DNA of 64,000 bases from Axinella damicornis (taxonomy: Eukaryota > Porifera > Demospongiae > Axinellida > Axinellidae). The translations under genes were made by a program, and so were the position numbers. Positions within the stretch are counted from its first letter, which is position 1; every line of letters begins with the position of its first letter. Shown here in pieces: positions 14,401-24,109 of the stretch. The stretch covers positions 17,722,508 to 17,786,507 of the forward strand of contig OZ007509.1 in the NCBI GenBank assembly GCA_963931865.1, given 5' to 3'. The notes under the pieces are model-generated. The model had not been told where the DNA came from, ran no database searches, and saw only the letters and a list, made by a program, of their open reading frames with translations.

Positions 14401-16044
14401 GCTCCGCAAGGATTATATCCCCTCTCTGGAGTGCGTTGGTGCTGGCCATGTTGGCTATGTGAATATAATTTTAGACTGGTAGAAAAGCCTATGGAATCCA
14501 TGAAAAAAGGAAACACAAAATTATGAGCATCATTGGTTGGGAGAAGACTGACTCTTTCGTATTTCATGAGCAAGTCAGTGTAGCTGTAGATAGCACAGGG
14601 AGATGTGCCAACATGACACTAGACTACATGTGCATGCCTTTTCATTGAATGTGCTTTTGAACCGGGGGTAGTGTCCACCCAGATTATATTGCCAGCAACT
14701 TCTGGTGACTAAATACCTGCTTCACTCGCTGTGCCCCCTCATTCACCTATATGTAATTAAGCAGTCCAGCACTGGACAGTTCTCTGTGCAGAGCTCGAGG
14801 TCTGACATACTCTCACCTCTGACGCCACGATATCGATTGCATCCGCTTCAGCTGCTGCTCCCCGATTGCACAATTCAACTGCTGCTCCCAGATCACGTCT
14901 GCCCCAGCTACTGCTCCCTGATTGCATCCCATTCTGCTGCTGCTCCCCGATTGCATCTGCTTCCGCTGCTGCTCCCCAATTGTCTGCTTCCGCTGCTGCT
15001 CCCCGATTACATCTGCTTCATCTCCAGTGGTGCCCGCTGCCACTACTGCTCTCTGGTTGTGTCCGCTTGCAGCCCCAGCCATTCTGGAACGTTTCCAGCC
15101 CCTTTCCAACATTCAACCATTCTTCGCGGAGTTCGAGGTTCGGAGGTTGTAGTGAAGTTCGAAGGTCGCGCATCACTAGTCTCCCCCCCCCCCCGAATAT
15201 CCCACTTCCGTTACACACAGACAGATAGACAGACACACATACATTAAATCTTACTGTATTGATGTAGTGTTATTTGTGGCCTGTGCTTGTAAGCTCTAGT
15301 TAGTTCTCAGTTTGTGGCCTAGATATAGTTCCTCTGAATTGTGGCTACTGCACACAGTGTACAGATACTATAATTGCATCATTGCCATTTTCAGTCGAGT
15401 CTGTGTAAAGTGTACACTTCACCTTGATGTCTCTGCTTTCACAGCTGACAGACTCTACGAATCAACTGGAAAACATACCTATCCAATGTCGGCCATTATG
15501 ATAGTAAATGAAACATTGATCTTGATTGGTATTTGCGTCTTCTACAAGCTACTGGCACCAAGACGATCCCGGTACAATGCTCGTGTGCTTGGACAGGTTG
15601 AGCTTGAACTGAGCAGTTCAGATGGCGATCTGAATGAGAAGGGTGACAAGACTAGTTTGTGTGAGGTCGACAGAAATCCAGCTCGGGTGAATGATGATGA
15701 CAGCACCGAGAGTGTACATGTTGGTGAGGGATTGGAACTGCCCACTGAGTCTGCACCACTTCTTAATGAAGGTAATTAGGAAGATTACACACACACAAGC
15801 ACACGAGCATACACACACATGTATGCACATACGTACATACACAAGCATACACACTACACACACAAACACCCAAGTATACACACGCACACCCAAGCATATA
15901 CATGCACACAAGCATACACACACACACACACAAGCATACACACGCACGGACACACAAGCATACCCCACACACACACACATTATACACTGACAAGCATACG
16001 CACACACTGTCCCACAAACACAAATAACATACAAGCATACCTAC

Positions 16045-16114
<70 letters not shown>

Positions 16115-17789
16115 ACAAACAAGCTGGCACTGGTGTCAGACCCCAGGAAATATGACTAGCCCACTGTCACATCCTGGGGTGCTTACTTCACTTTCAATTT
16201 CAATCTGGCATACTTAGATTAGGGGTGGTGTCACTGGTGGCCATGGTTATCAACATTTCTGTGGATCAGATATTGTGATACCAAAGTTAGCTAACAGCTA
16301 GCCTTAATTTTGGATGTTCTGGCCTTTTCAATAGCAGCACTAATTGAGCTTCACAGGAAAACTACCTGTAAATACGGGACTGGACGGCACCACGATTGTC
16401 CGTGATCATGCCATCTGCTAGCCTTGTTCCCAGGCCGTTTTGGGAGGGAGAAATGGCCTGGCAACTTCCATGAGTTCAAACTGTATACGGACATAACGTC
16501 ATGGCAATTGCATACCTCATTCAAGCAGTGAAGTCGAGGAGATACTTCATATTTTCACCGGCTGAGAACGGTCCTTGGAAGCAACTGTTTGCACAGGTTC
16601 TGCGATGGAAGGCAAGCAGGAGACGAATGAACAAAAGTCGTCGTGCAGAGCACCTACACTAGCGCGATCGAGCGATCAACTATTGTGATGAATGGGCGTG
16701 ACTGCGACGTTTCAACGCATGACGCAATTTGGTTTACTGTTGTCATGTGACAGCAATCTGAAATCTGATTGGGTCTTCCAACTCTCTGGCAGCGGAAGTA
16801 ACAGTTTGAACTTGCGGAAATTGGCAGGCTGTTTCTCCCTCCCAAAACGGCCTGGGAACGAGGCTAGCCATCTGCACGCCAGTTCTAGTCCGTTGTGGGA
16901 CCACTTCCCTTTGGTTATTTCCTGCGTAGACCACACCAATACGAGGCTTACAAGCAGTCCCACCATGGACTGTCCCACCATTGACTGTACTGTTCCATGA
17001 TGGACTGTCCCACCATGGACTGTCCCACCATTGACTGTACTGTTCCGTGATGGACTGTCCCACCATGGACTCGAACGGGTGATAACATAGAGCAGCTCTG
17101 ATGGCTACAGTGCCCATCTAGTCATAAACACAAGTATATTACACTCCTGGTAGGGCGTAATAATTAAATAATGAATCACACCTCATAGCTCGCAGGAAAG
17201 GTCTACAAAGATTCTGACTACACTGTCGTGATCGCTATCATGCAGTGACACAAACGCATAATAATTATGCTGAAATTCACCTTGGTGGTGGAGATACAAG
17301 CACTTTTATCGTGCTGTCGGCCGCCATTACTCTCTTCGACTTTCGTTGCCAGTACAGCTCTCTCCCACAAAGATTCTGATCATACGGTCGTGATCGCTCT
17401 CATTCACTGACGCTTATACGTGCTGAAACTCACCGTGCTGGCGGAGTTGTGAGTGCTGTATCTTGTCTTCCCTTTGGCTGCCATTGCTAGCGATCGACTG
17501 AGCGTGGTTGCCACTTGGCATGTGCATTAGAACTGCGATACTTCACTTGCGCTAGCGCTACGGCGAGTCGCAATCAGGGTTGCAACGGCTACCAGGAGTG
17601 CAGTTGCCCCTCGATATTATACGTATAGCTCTGCAAATTACTGCAATTGTCATTGTCGATCATTGCCCACCTCTACTGTAATCAGGCCTGCCTAAACAGC
17701 TGTGCTCATTATCCTTTCATTATGCTTTCATTATAGGAGAAGATGCCAATGTGCCCCTCATTGATAAAGAGGTTGGGGAGAAAATGTAA
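8491..17789 (+). CDS. MFSD8/CLN7-like MFS transporter B (9 exons)
   Basis: Paralogue of gene A on the opposite strand, head to head with it. Exons: 8491-8554, 8658-8827, 10318-10729, 11160-11365, 11559-11725, 12933-13437, 14367-14430, 15445-15771, 17737-17789; total 1968 nt (655 aa). If the donor at 15772 is not used, the frame stops at 15779 (640 aa). Exons 5 and 7 have exactly the lengths of the gene A counterparts (167 and 64 nt). Same architecture: TM1 after PRRNW, luminal TM9-TM10 loop with several NxS/T sites and CYWNPVSLVTGKLC, then LTAAGGSAR at TM11. The tail contains ESAPLL, an acidic dileucine motif. The first exon (short, basic, 21 codons) fits the required phase 1 but its donor (TCAG/GTGTTT) is weak. 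The last small exon is supported by phase and a pyrimidine-rich acceptor only. The introns carry several mobile palindromes, a CA microsatellite and two inverted copies of a tandem-repeat element. Confidence 0.82.
9070..9192. mobile_element. MITE-like hairpin, arms of about 35 bp
   Basis: Two nearly perfect arms starting ACTAGTTATTGCATGAGTGC, reaching GGGCTATACGTCA, with a GC-rich centre that repeats GCCCGAGGGC. No target-site duplication is obvious. It lies in intron 2 of MFSD8-B and is unrelated to the TAGCC family. Confidence 0.65.
9193..9295. mobile_element. Second MITE-like hairpin abutting the first
   Basis: Inverted ends TTGTTGCATGAT at 9193 and ATCATGCAACAA near 9290, with AT-rich internal sequence containing TGCCAATA and TATTGGCA. 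It directly adjoins the 9070-9192 hairpin. Confidence 0.45.
9676..9769. mobile_element. TAGCC-family hairpin, perfect 9-bp TSD
   Basis: Nearly perfect palindrome with TAGCCTCGTTCCCAGGCC-type ends and an inner stem carrying GATCAAAAGCTGGAGGTGTG. Exact 9-bp flanks GCTACAACC at 9667-9675 and 9770-9778. It lies in an MFSD8-B intron. The same inner-stem theme recurs near 29060, 34900, 53480 and 60400. Confidence 0.85.
11830..11914. mobile_element. TAGCC-family element
   Basis: Termini TAGCCTCGTTCCCAGGCC and GGCCTGGGAACGAGGCTA, 85 bp in total, in an MFSD8-B intron. No intact 9-bp duplication seen. Confidence 0.7.
12150..12520 (+). repeat. Dispersed element with internal 30-bp tandem repeats, left copy
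   Basis: Begins with TGTCTGTCTGTGTGTGTG and AACGGAAGTGGGAT, followed by about six 30-bp units around GCAATCGGGGAGCAGCAGCT, and ends near AGCTCTGCACAGAGAGCTGT. It lies in MFSD8-B intron 5. An inverted, longer copy lies at 14760-15245, so exons 6 and 7 of the gene sit between two complementary arms. Confidence 0.75.
12604..12643. mobile_element. Minimal 40-bp TAGCC-family palindrome, imperfect TSD
   Basis: Two 18-bp ends TAGCCTCGTTCCCAGGCC face each other across a 4-base loop. Flanks CACCATATG and CACCATAAT match at seven of nine positions. It lies in an MFSD8-B intron, about 70 bp from another minimal copy. Confidence 0.75.
12711..12750. mobile_element. Minimal 40-bp TAGCC-family palindrome, near-perfect TSD
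   Basis: Ends TAGCCTCATTCCCAGG and CCTGGGAATGAGGCTA with a tiny loop. Flanks CTTGGGCTA and CTTGGGCTG match at eight of nine positions. Confidence 0.75.
14080..14155. repeat. Poly-C/CT tract in MFSD8-B intron
   Basis: A run of more than 20 C residues is embedded in two copies of CTCTCCCTTCCTCTCTCCTGTC. Low complexity, with no coding value. Confidence 0.8.
14760..15245 (-). repeat. Dispersed element with internal 30-bp tandem repeats, inverted right copy
   Basis: Reverse orientation of the 12150-12520 element: it starts with ACAGTTCTCTGTGCAGAGCT, passes through CTGCTGCTCCCCGATTGC units and ends with CCCACTTCCGTTACACACAG and AGACAGACACAC. It lies in MFSD8-B intron 7, upstream of exon 8. Confidence 0.75.
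15786..16113. repeat. CA microsatellite with imperfect CAYACA repeats
   Basis: About 330 bp of (CA)n interspersed with AAGCATACAC units, ending in a pure CA run of roughly 65 bp at 16049-16112. It follows the last long exon of MFSD8-B. Open frames across it in several directions are artefacts. Confidence 0.9.
16419..16866. mobile_element. Long TAGCC-family element (448 bp), perfect 9-bp TSD
   Basis: The inverted ends extend to about 70 bp on each side, through GGCCGTTTTGGGAGGGAGAA and a diverged TTCAAACTGT. Exact 9-bp flanks GCCATCTGC at 16410-16418 and 16867-16875. The interior has no convincing ORF. It lies in the last intron of MFSD8-B. Confidence 0.85.
16965..17075. repeat. Minisatellite, about 57-bp unit
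   Basis: TGGACTGTCCCACCATGGAC, TTGACTGTACTGTTCC and variants repeat about twice in the last MFSD8-B intron. Confidence 0.7.
17130..17640 (+). repeat. Dispersed repeat, forward copy
   Basis: From ATTACACTCCTGGTA through AAAGATTCTGACTACACTG, CTTGGTGGTGGAGATACAAG and GCGATCGACTGAGCGTGGTT to TACGGCGAGTCGCAA. It contains an internal duplication of the AAAGATTCTGA...GTCGTGATCGCT...TGCTGAAA segment. The inverted counterpart is at 22700-23370. It overlaps the last intron of MFSD8-B. Confidence 0.7.
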
Positions 17790-18399
17790 TCAACAGTAGT
17801 GCGTATTATTGCATTGTGATGTTAGCAGCTAAAAAGATGACATATACCGTATGTTGTTATATCATTCACTGCATTAATAATTAATGTATTATCACAATAT
17901 TATTCACTAATGTATTTGCATTGTGGCAGCAGTCTGCCAGCTAAAAATCATTTCGTATTTGTTGAACACTGCTCTTGTGGGAAGCCAGTTGATTGGCTAA
18001 CACTCTGGTATACCGGAGGCATGTTAGTGTTTATCTCCTTTTATGCTGACTCAGAGTGATAGGCATCACAAATGAGCGTATTCGTGCATGTGTACACGAT
18101 GAACAGTTTAAAATATTGTGTACATGTACACGATAATGGTTGTAAGAGCCAAGTTCCCAAAGTCTGGACTGAGATAATTGGCAGCTTACGCTAACTGCCT
18201 TTCTGAGTAAAACATCTGATGCGTACGTAGCTACTGGTTACTCAAGACTCAAATTCATGCAGGTGTACACGCACAATTCGGAGTACTGGCATCACCCTCC
18301 TTCCAAGCTCAAGTATGAGCAAGCATCTGACCTCCACCTCGGTGTCCAGAGAAGCCATTCAGCAGAAAGTTGGCAGCATGCACAACGTTAACATAGTGC

Positions 18400-18600
18400 A
18401 GTTGAACAGGTTTGGTGAGAAGTCAAGGTGGTGAGCACATGCGCAACCTGTTTCAGCCCGCTGAGGTTTAAATACTGAATTTGAACAAGGTTTGGCAGGA
18501 GGTCAAGGTGGCGCATTCGTCTAGCAAACTTGGGTCTGAGCGTTGCTCCCCGAGTTGGGATTATCGCCACCCCATGCAGTTGGGGTCCTGTCGGAACAAG
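18400..18600 (+). repeat. TATA-containing dispersed repeat, copy 1
   Basis: Shares with 19885-20095 the order GGTTTGG-GAAGTCAA, CATGCGCAAC, TTTAAATACTGAATTTG, a second GTTTGGC-GG-GTC, GTCTGAGCGTTGCTCCCC. Roughly 75-80 percent similar by eye. Confidence 0.6.
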
Positions 18601-18811
18601 TCGTATATGGGCAGTTAACCAGACTCTCCTTTCCGTGCGAGAGTCTGGCTACACAAGACTCTACACAACCATAACAGTTCTACACCATGGTCTATAAAGT
18701 CTAGCGCCCAGCTCTATAAATACTAGTTCACCGTATAATTATGCATAAATTATGAAGCACTTCACTGGCTCATGGAGTGCATACTATTTGAATGCTACAC
18801 AGACCCATGGC

Positions 18812-18913
18812 CAGTCTCGTTCCCAGACCCAAACAACCCCAGCTAGCGCGGATCACGTATTGATACTGGAAGCGATCCGTGCTGGGGTTGTTTGGGTCTG
18901 GGAACGAGACTAA
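18812..18913. mobile_element. TAGTC-variant palindrome
   Basis: Inverted ends AGTCTCGTTCCCAGACCC and GGGTCTGGGAACGAGACT, with inner arms around CAACCCCAGC and GCTGGGGTTG. It lies just left of the related copy at 18926 in the B-C intergenic region. Confidence 0.65.
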
Positions 18914-18925
18914 TTAACACAGACC

Positions 18926-19033
18926 TAGTCCTCATTCCCAGAGCGGATCGCTTCCAGTATCACGGCGCGATGCTGGAAGCAATCCACGCTAGCTACATGT
19001 AGGGTTAATTGTTTGGGTTTGGGAACGAGACTA
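18926..19033. mobile_element. TAGTC-variant element, perfect 9-bp TSD
   Basis: Ends TAGTCCTCATTCCCAGAG and TTTGGGAACGAGACTA; flanks ACACAGACC at 18917-18925 and 19034-19042 are identical. It shows that the TAGTC variant transposes with the same 9-bp footprint. Confidence 0.8.
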
Positions 19034-19884
19034 ACACAGACCAGTGAACCCAAACCTGAGGTCCGCCTTTGCATTGCAAGGAGCCACCAAGCCAGGCTGG
19101 GGAGCCACCAAGCTACGTAATTAACTCAGCCATCAAGGAGCCACCAAACTAAGTGAGGGAGCCAACTAGGGAATCTCCTGGGAGCCGCCAAGCCAGGACA
19201 TGACCTTTGAACCACACAGGCATGAACAACCGGAAACAGCTGGCTGGGGTTCAAAACCTCTGAGTGCCTCTCTGGATAGAATAGAGTATAAACTGTGTTA
19301 TGCATGACTTTGAACTTAATTGTTAGGGGACAGATCTCATGGAAAGTATTATTAGAAAATGACAGAAACCCCGCTATCTCCTCCATCCAATGGTCCTTAA
19401 TTGGCTCTTGATCACTCAGCACAGCAAGATGTAAGAATTAAAGATCCACTAGTGTGCATAATCAGTTTCAGCCAGCTACCTGGAAAAATGTCATGTCATC
19501 TGGAGACGGCTTTATTAAAATGAATTATACTTACATCAAAGTAATGTCGACGTTGCTTGTTACAGTAACTCCGGAATAGAAACTTGGGAGAGATGTTGGG
19601 TCAACCTTTGATAGAGCCAGCTAGTGTGAAGTGTCGGCTGGTCAAGATCCATGATGCTATAGACATGTATGCTGCTGACGGAAGGGAGAAGCTTTGGTAG
19701 AATATGTCGGAATTCTACATAATTATATATAGGCCTATAGCTACATGTGCAATGCAAAACGGAAACTGACTCGGGCCTCACCCTCCTTCCAAAGCTCATC
19801 ATGTCTGTCTCACAGAATTAATGGAAAGCCCACTGTCTCCTCCAACTAATGTCGAATTGTCCTTGCCTCAGTACACAGCCCGGG

Positions 19885-20095
19885 CGCCCGTGGCTAGTTC
19901 AAATATTTTTGGCGGGAAGTCAAAGTCAGGTGGCACGCGCATGCGCAACAGAATACATCCGGTTAGGGTATAAATACTGAATTTGTAACAAGTTTTGGCG
20001 GGAAGTCGGGATGGCGTGTTCGCTTGCAGACTGGGGTCTGAACATTGCCTCCCCAATAACCGAGTCGGAGGTCGGGCCCCTCCGTACATACCGGT
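19885..20095 (+). repeat. TATA-containing dispersed repeat, copy 2
   Basis: Contains TTTTGGCGGGAAGTC twice, CGCATGCGCAAC, GGGTATAAATACTGAATTTG and GGGTCTGAACATTGCCTCCCC in the same order as 18400-18600. No ORF is convincing. Confidence 0.6.
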
Positions 20096-20269
20096 TCTCG
20101 ACTTCCCCGCCTAGCAGCATGAGTACGCCGGTTCCCATCTGACCACCGAAGCTAAAGGTGTCTGGTGGAAAGCAGGTCGCCCTCCTGTGATTCCAGACAC
20201 GCCTATCCAGCGCTCCTGGGGCTTACACTTCGGTGTCTGACCTTTCACGGAGGGATGGGTGTGTTGCTA

Positions 20270-20402
20270 GGTTGTTATTTTCTTCTTCTCTCTCTTTTTA
20301 TTTCTTCTCTTTTTTTTTATTCTTCCCTTTTTTTTTTCTTCTCTTTTTTTCTTCTCTCTCTTTTTTTTTCTTCTCTCTTTTTTCTCTCTCCCCTTTTTTT
20401 CT
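20270..20402. repeat. Pyrimidine (CT) tract
   Basis: More than 120 bp of TTCTTCTCT and T-run units in the B-C intergenic region. No gene. Confidence 0.85.
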
Positions 20403-21227
20403 CCTAGGCGTGTTCATTTATTCTTTTAGGCTCTTCAAAATTTTAATGGGGGGGAAATATAAAAGCTGTAGAAAAATGCCACCAGTTAGCATGGGTGAGT
20501 TTTCAGTGCACCCCCTTGTATATATACATAATGCAGGTGTTTTCTCAAGATCATCTGGGGCCCTGCATGCGCTGACTGTGCATGTGAGCCCAGCTTCTCA
20601 GTGTTCTCATGCATCGCCCCAGTCTGCAGCACCGTCTAGTACTAGTACCCGGCCAGTGTATTGCTTCTAATTAACTACAAGCTATAATATTCCAAACCAC
20701 ATCCATTTAAACTTTGTTATCAGATACGATAATCTCATGTATGCAGTTGTGAGAGCGCACACCTAAATGAACTCACCCTGACATTAGGTTATAGGGGAAG
20801 CGGTTAGAGCATGCAAGAATTAAGGATCCATGCATTTAAAACTGCCCCGGCCCAAAGTGTTGAACCCTCCAAATGCTCTTTGATGTGGTTCAAAGCTAGT
20901 ATATAGAATTGACTTTCTGAGCATTATATAGTTGCAGGACTGGTACAGTCTGGCAGGCTTATTTCCAGGAACTTTCCATGCGTGTCTATAGCCCATGCTT
21001 CTAGAAGTACAAAAAAATTGCCAGTGTAACGCATACCACTAGTGATACATGTACAAGAACAGGATAAACACCACCACTTCACAGACAAACAATTCCGTCT
21101 CCATCAGTGCATACAGTGAGTGTGTGTGCAGCACTGCTTGTTCACGTCTCCTTGTTGATTCTTTTCACAATGTGAATTCTCTGGTTCCACACACACGCCA
21201 CCAGAGTGTGGTGACGATATACAACTG

Positions 21228-21305
21228 AGGGAGGGAGGGAGGGAGGCAGCGGGGGGGGGGGGGGGGGGTGGGGAAGGAGAGAAGGAGAGGGAGTGAAGGA
21301 GGAAG
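21228..21305. repeat. Purine tract with G-run
   Basis: GGGA repeats, a G-run of about 18 and AGGAGAGGGAG repeats. A potential G-quadruplex former on the plus strand. Confidence 0.75.
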
Positions 21306-21639
21306 TGGGATTCCAAATCAACTAAGGTCCTCCCCCCGATTTCCCATAATAATATAGCTTACATACTGTATGCAACACGACATAACATCATTCCTCCCAG
21401 TTGAGGGAGAAAATTGCTCATGTGTAACACTAAAACACATGTATGAAGACAAAGTTGCGTACCAGACAAGCGATGGAAGCTCCCCCTGCGTTCACTGTTG
21501 AGTGCGCTCATCAGCTTCCCGCTGTTCTGCACCATCTGGAGCACAGTGGTTGCCGTGTGCTCATCGTTTTGGAGGTCTCCTGCCGACTGTGGTTAGTGCG
21601 AGTGTGCAGACACGGGGGCAGGATGAAGGGGAATGTGAG

Positions 21640-21765
21640 TTCGTATGTGTGTGTGCATGCACGTACACATGGGGTGCATGTGTGTGAGTGTTTGTGTAGG
21701 TGTGTGTATGGGTGTGTGTGTGTGCAGGTGAGTGTGCAGGTGTGTGCGTGTGTGTGTGTAGGTAC
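21640..21765. repeat. TG-rich microsatellite
   Basis: Imperfect (TG)n with GTGTGTGCAGG units directly upstream of the 21766-22230 element. A similar TG tract at 22245-22310 follows it, so the element appears inserted in a TG-rich region. Confidence 0.7.
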
Positions 21766-22230
21766 CAGTGGCGGATCCAGGGGGGGGGCCAGGGGGGCCG
21801 GTGCCCCCCCCCTGGCTAGAGAAAAAAATTTTTTTTATATAGCTAGCTGCCGCTACGTTGCAACTCCTGGCCTGGCGCCATGGCCTCCTCAGCTCGCAAT
21901 ATCGTGCTTTGCCTGAAACCGAACGGCTTGGGAACGAGACCACGATCTAGTATACCCCCTCCGTGTACGTACGTATTACATTCGTGAGCGAAATAAGCAA
22001 GGCAGAAGCTCATGGCGGCCCTGGGACCTGCAATCCTCGTACATCTGGAACTTGCAGTGCAAAGCGCGAAGGTGCCACGAGAGCCCATCTTGAGAAGTGA
22101 AAAATGAAGGCGAAAAATTTTTTCCGCGCTTCGCGCGGACTGATCGGCGCTACGCACCTCTATGCACTGCCTCCGGCACTGCCTCTGGCAGCGTTTCATG
22201 TACGGTGCCCCCCCCTTTCATAAATCCTGG
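21766..22230. mobile_element. MITE-like element with CAGTGGCGGATCCAGG end
   Basis: The left end CAGTGGCGGATCCAGGGGGG resembles a widespread animal DNA-transposon terminus. The right end reads, on the minus strand, CCAGGATTTATGAAAGGGGG. The ends show partial inverted similarity and GTAC on both sides. The interior lacks a transposase ORF, so it is non-autonomous. Confidence 0.5.
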
Positions 22231-22251
22231 GTACGTGTACAAGTGTGCGTG

Positions 22252-22290
<39 letters not shown>

Positions 22291-22322
22291 ATGTAGGTAT
22301 GTGTGTGTGTTCAGTGTAGAAT

Positions 22323-22367
22323 TAGCCGCGTTCCCATGCAGGCCCACACGGCCTGGGAACGAGGCTA
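22323..22367. mobile_element. Minimal 45-bp TAGCC-family palindrome
   Basis: Ends TAGCCGCGTTCCC and GGGAACGAGGCTA around a short loop. Flanks GTGTAGAAT and GTGTAGATT match at eight of nine positions. It lies just after a TG microsatellite. Confidence 0.7.
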
Positions 22368-22699
22368 GTGTAGATTATGCAGCGTGTGTGCACCGAATTT
22401 CAAAAACCTTTGAATTATAGTCATGCTTCCCGGAAGTGCTAAATGAAGCACACACCACCCTTGAGTAGAAACCGCAGCTAGCAAAGTGGAAAGTAAAGAG
22501 CTAGCGGACGGTCATGCAGTCAAGAGTGCTGTTGCCTAACAGTTGAAGGGATCAGTGATGGTTGGTCATCCTGACACAACTGTTATTGCTCAACTTGCTT
22601 CACAAAGCTGAAAGATTTTACTAAATGGTGCTGAACGCTACCCTTGAAGTTTCACTGCCATTGAATAGTAACCGCACAAAATTGCGTGATGAAATAATG

Positions 22700-23370
22700 T
22701 CTGATTGATGAACAGGGGGCAACCGCACTCCTGGTAGCCGCGGTTAAACGGTAACACAAGCTAAGTGTGACAGTTCGTTCCAATTATCACACATCACGTG
22801 AGTACCATGATAGCTATATAATTATAGGGAAGATCAGAAATTATTTAGAGTGCTCTCAAGTACCAAATAAAACCATGCATTCACAGCCGCGTTGCAACTC
22901 CAGTTGAGACTCGCCGTAGCGCAAGCTAAGTATTGCAATTCGTTCCAATTAACGCACATGCCATGTGGCAACCACGCTCAGTCGATCGCGAGCAATGGCG
23001 ACCAAAAGGAAGACAAGACATTATTACAGGCTCACAACTTAGCCAGCACGGTGAGTTTCGACATGTAAGCATCAGTGAACGACAGCGATCACAGCCGTGT
23101 GGGTTCGTGTGCCTTTCCTAAGAACGGTACTGCCACCGGAAGTCGGAGAGAGCGCTCGAGCAATGGCGGCCACGGCGAGACCAAAGCGCTTGTATCTCCA
23201 CCACCAAGATGAGTTTCAGCACAATTATTATGTGGTTGTGTCACTGCATCATAGCGATCACGGCAGTGCAGTCAGAATCTTTGTAGGCCATTCTGAAGTA
23301 GTCAAACCTTTATTCATTTACGCGGCACAATTTTTCCCCTACCGGCATACCAGGAGTGTAATATGGTAAA
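22700..23370 (-). repeat. Dispersed repeat, inverted copy of 17130-17640
   Basis: Read on the minus strand it follows the same order of landmarks (ATTACACTCCTGGTA, AAAGATTCTGACTGCACTG, TTGGTGGTGGAGATACAAGC, CGATCGACTGAGCGTGGTTG, ACGGCGAGTC). A weaker relative of its ATGGCRRCCAAAAG segment is near 9535. Confidence 0.7.
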
Positions 23371-23436
23371 CGTGTGTCTGTGTTAAATACTTGTGTGTGC
23401 ACACAGAGAATGGAAGGTGAAAGAAGACCTACAATA

Positions 23437-23560
23437 CCCTGGATACGAGGCCTGGGTACGAGGCCTGGATATGAGGCCTGGGTATGTTACGGTATGAGGC
23501 CCAGGCAGTGGGTACGAGGCCTGGGTACAAGGCCTGGGTATGTGGCCTGGGCATGAAGCA
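23437..23560. repeat. Tandem repeat of a GAGGCCTGGGTAC-type unit
   Basis: About nine units of 12-14 bp around ACGAGGCCTGGGT. The unit resembles the terminal sequence of the TAGCC palindromes and may have arisen from one. Confidence 0.65.
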
Positions 23561-23699
23561 ATACCTTACCTGAAGTACTGCTCCATCGGAGCTGATGACA
23601 AGAAATCCCCTCTGTCCAGGTATGGTGTCCAGACCAGCCTGGGGACAGAGAGAGGGGAAGGGCTGTTACTCACATGCTTCAATAGGTATAGAATAATTG

Positions 23700-23752
23700 T
23701 CGAGTTTCGAGTTCGAGTTTCGAGTTCGAGTTTCGAGTTCGAGTTGGAGTTG
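23700..23752. repeat. TTCGAG hexamer array
   Basis: Alternating TTTCGAGTTCGAG units for about 50 bp. The complementary array lies at 25131-25190. Confidence 0.75.
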
Positions 23753-24109
23753 AATGTCCGGAAGTGGGCTTTCCTGCCAGTACAATGGGTCGCTCGACCT
23801 CCCTAGACTCTACAGCAGTTCCATGGAATACTGGCGGAGAGTGGAGGTTGTTTTCTCGAGATGCTGTTCACATCCACGCAAAAATAGTAAGTATGCGGAA
23901 CAGAGAAATTAGTGTTTTGGGGATGTACAGCCCTATTTGGGGTGAATTTTCTGTGAAGTAATGCTTGTGGCAGTGGGAACGAGGCTAGGTCATGATCACT
24001 TGTTTGTGCATGGTCACTGACGCTAGTTGGTGTTTGCACTTTGCACAGAAGTCTGTAACGCAGTTGTATGGTTTACCTTTAATTTCCGAGACAGAAGACT
24101 AGTTAGTTA

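Noticed and set aside
15618..16217. Several overlapping frames of 99-138 aa on both strands rich in Thr-His or Cys-Val.
   Set aside because: They are translations of the CA/TG microsatellite and have no biased codon usage or splice logic.
21104..22420. Frames with S/P-rich or VCVCVCV peptides.
   Set aside because: They cross G-runs, TG microsatellites and the MITE-like element.
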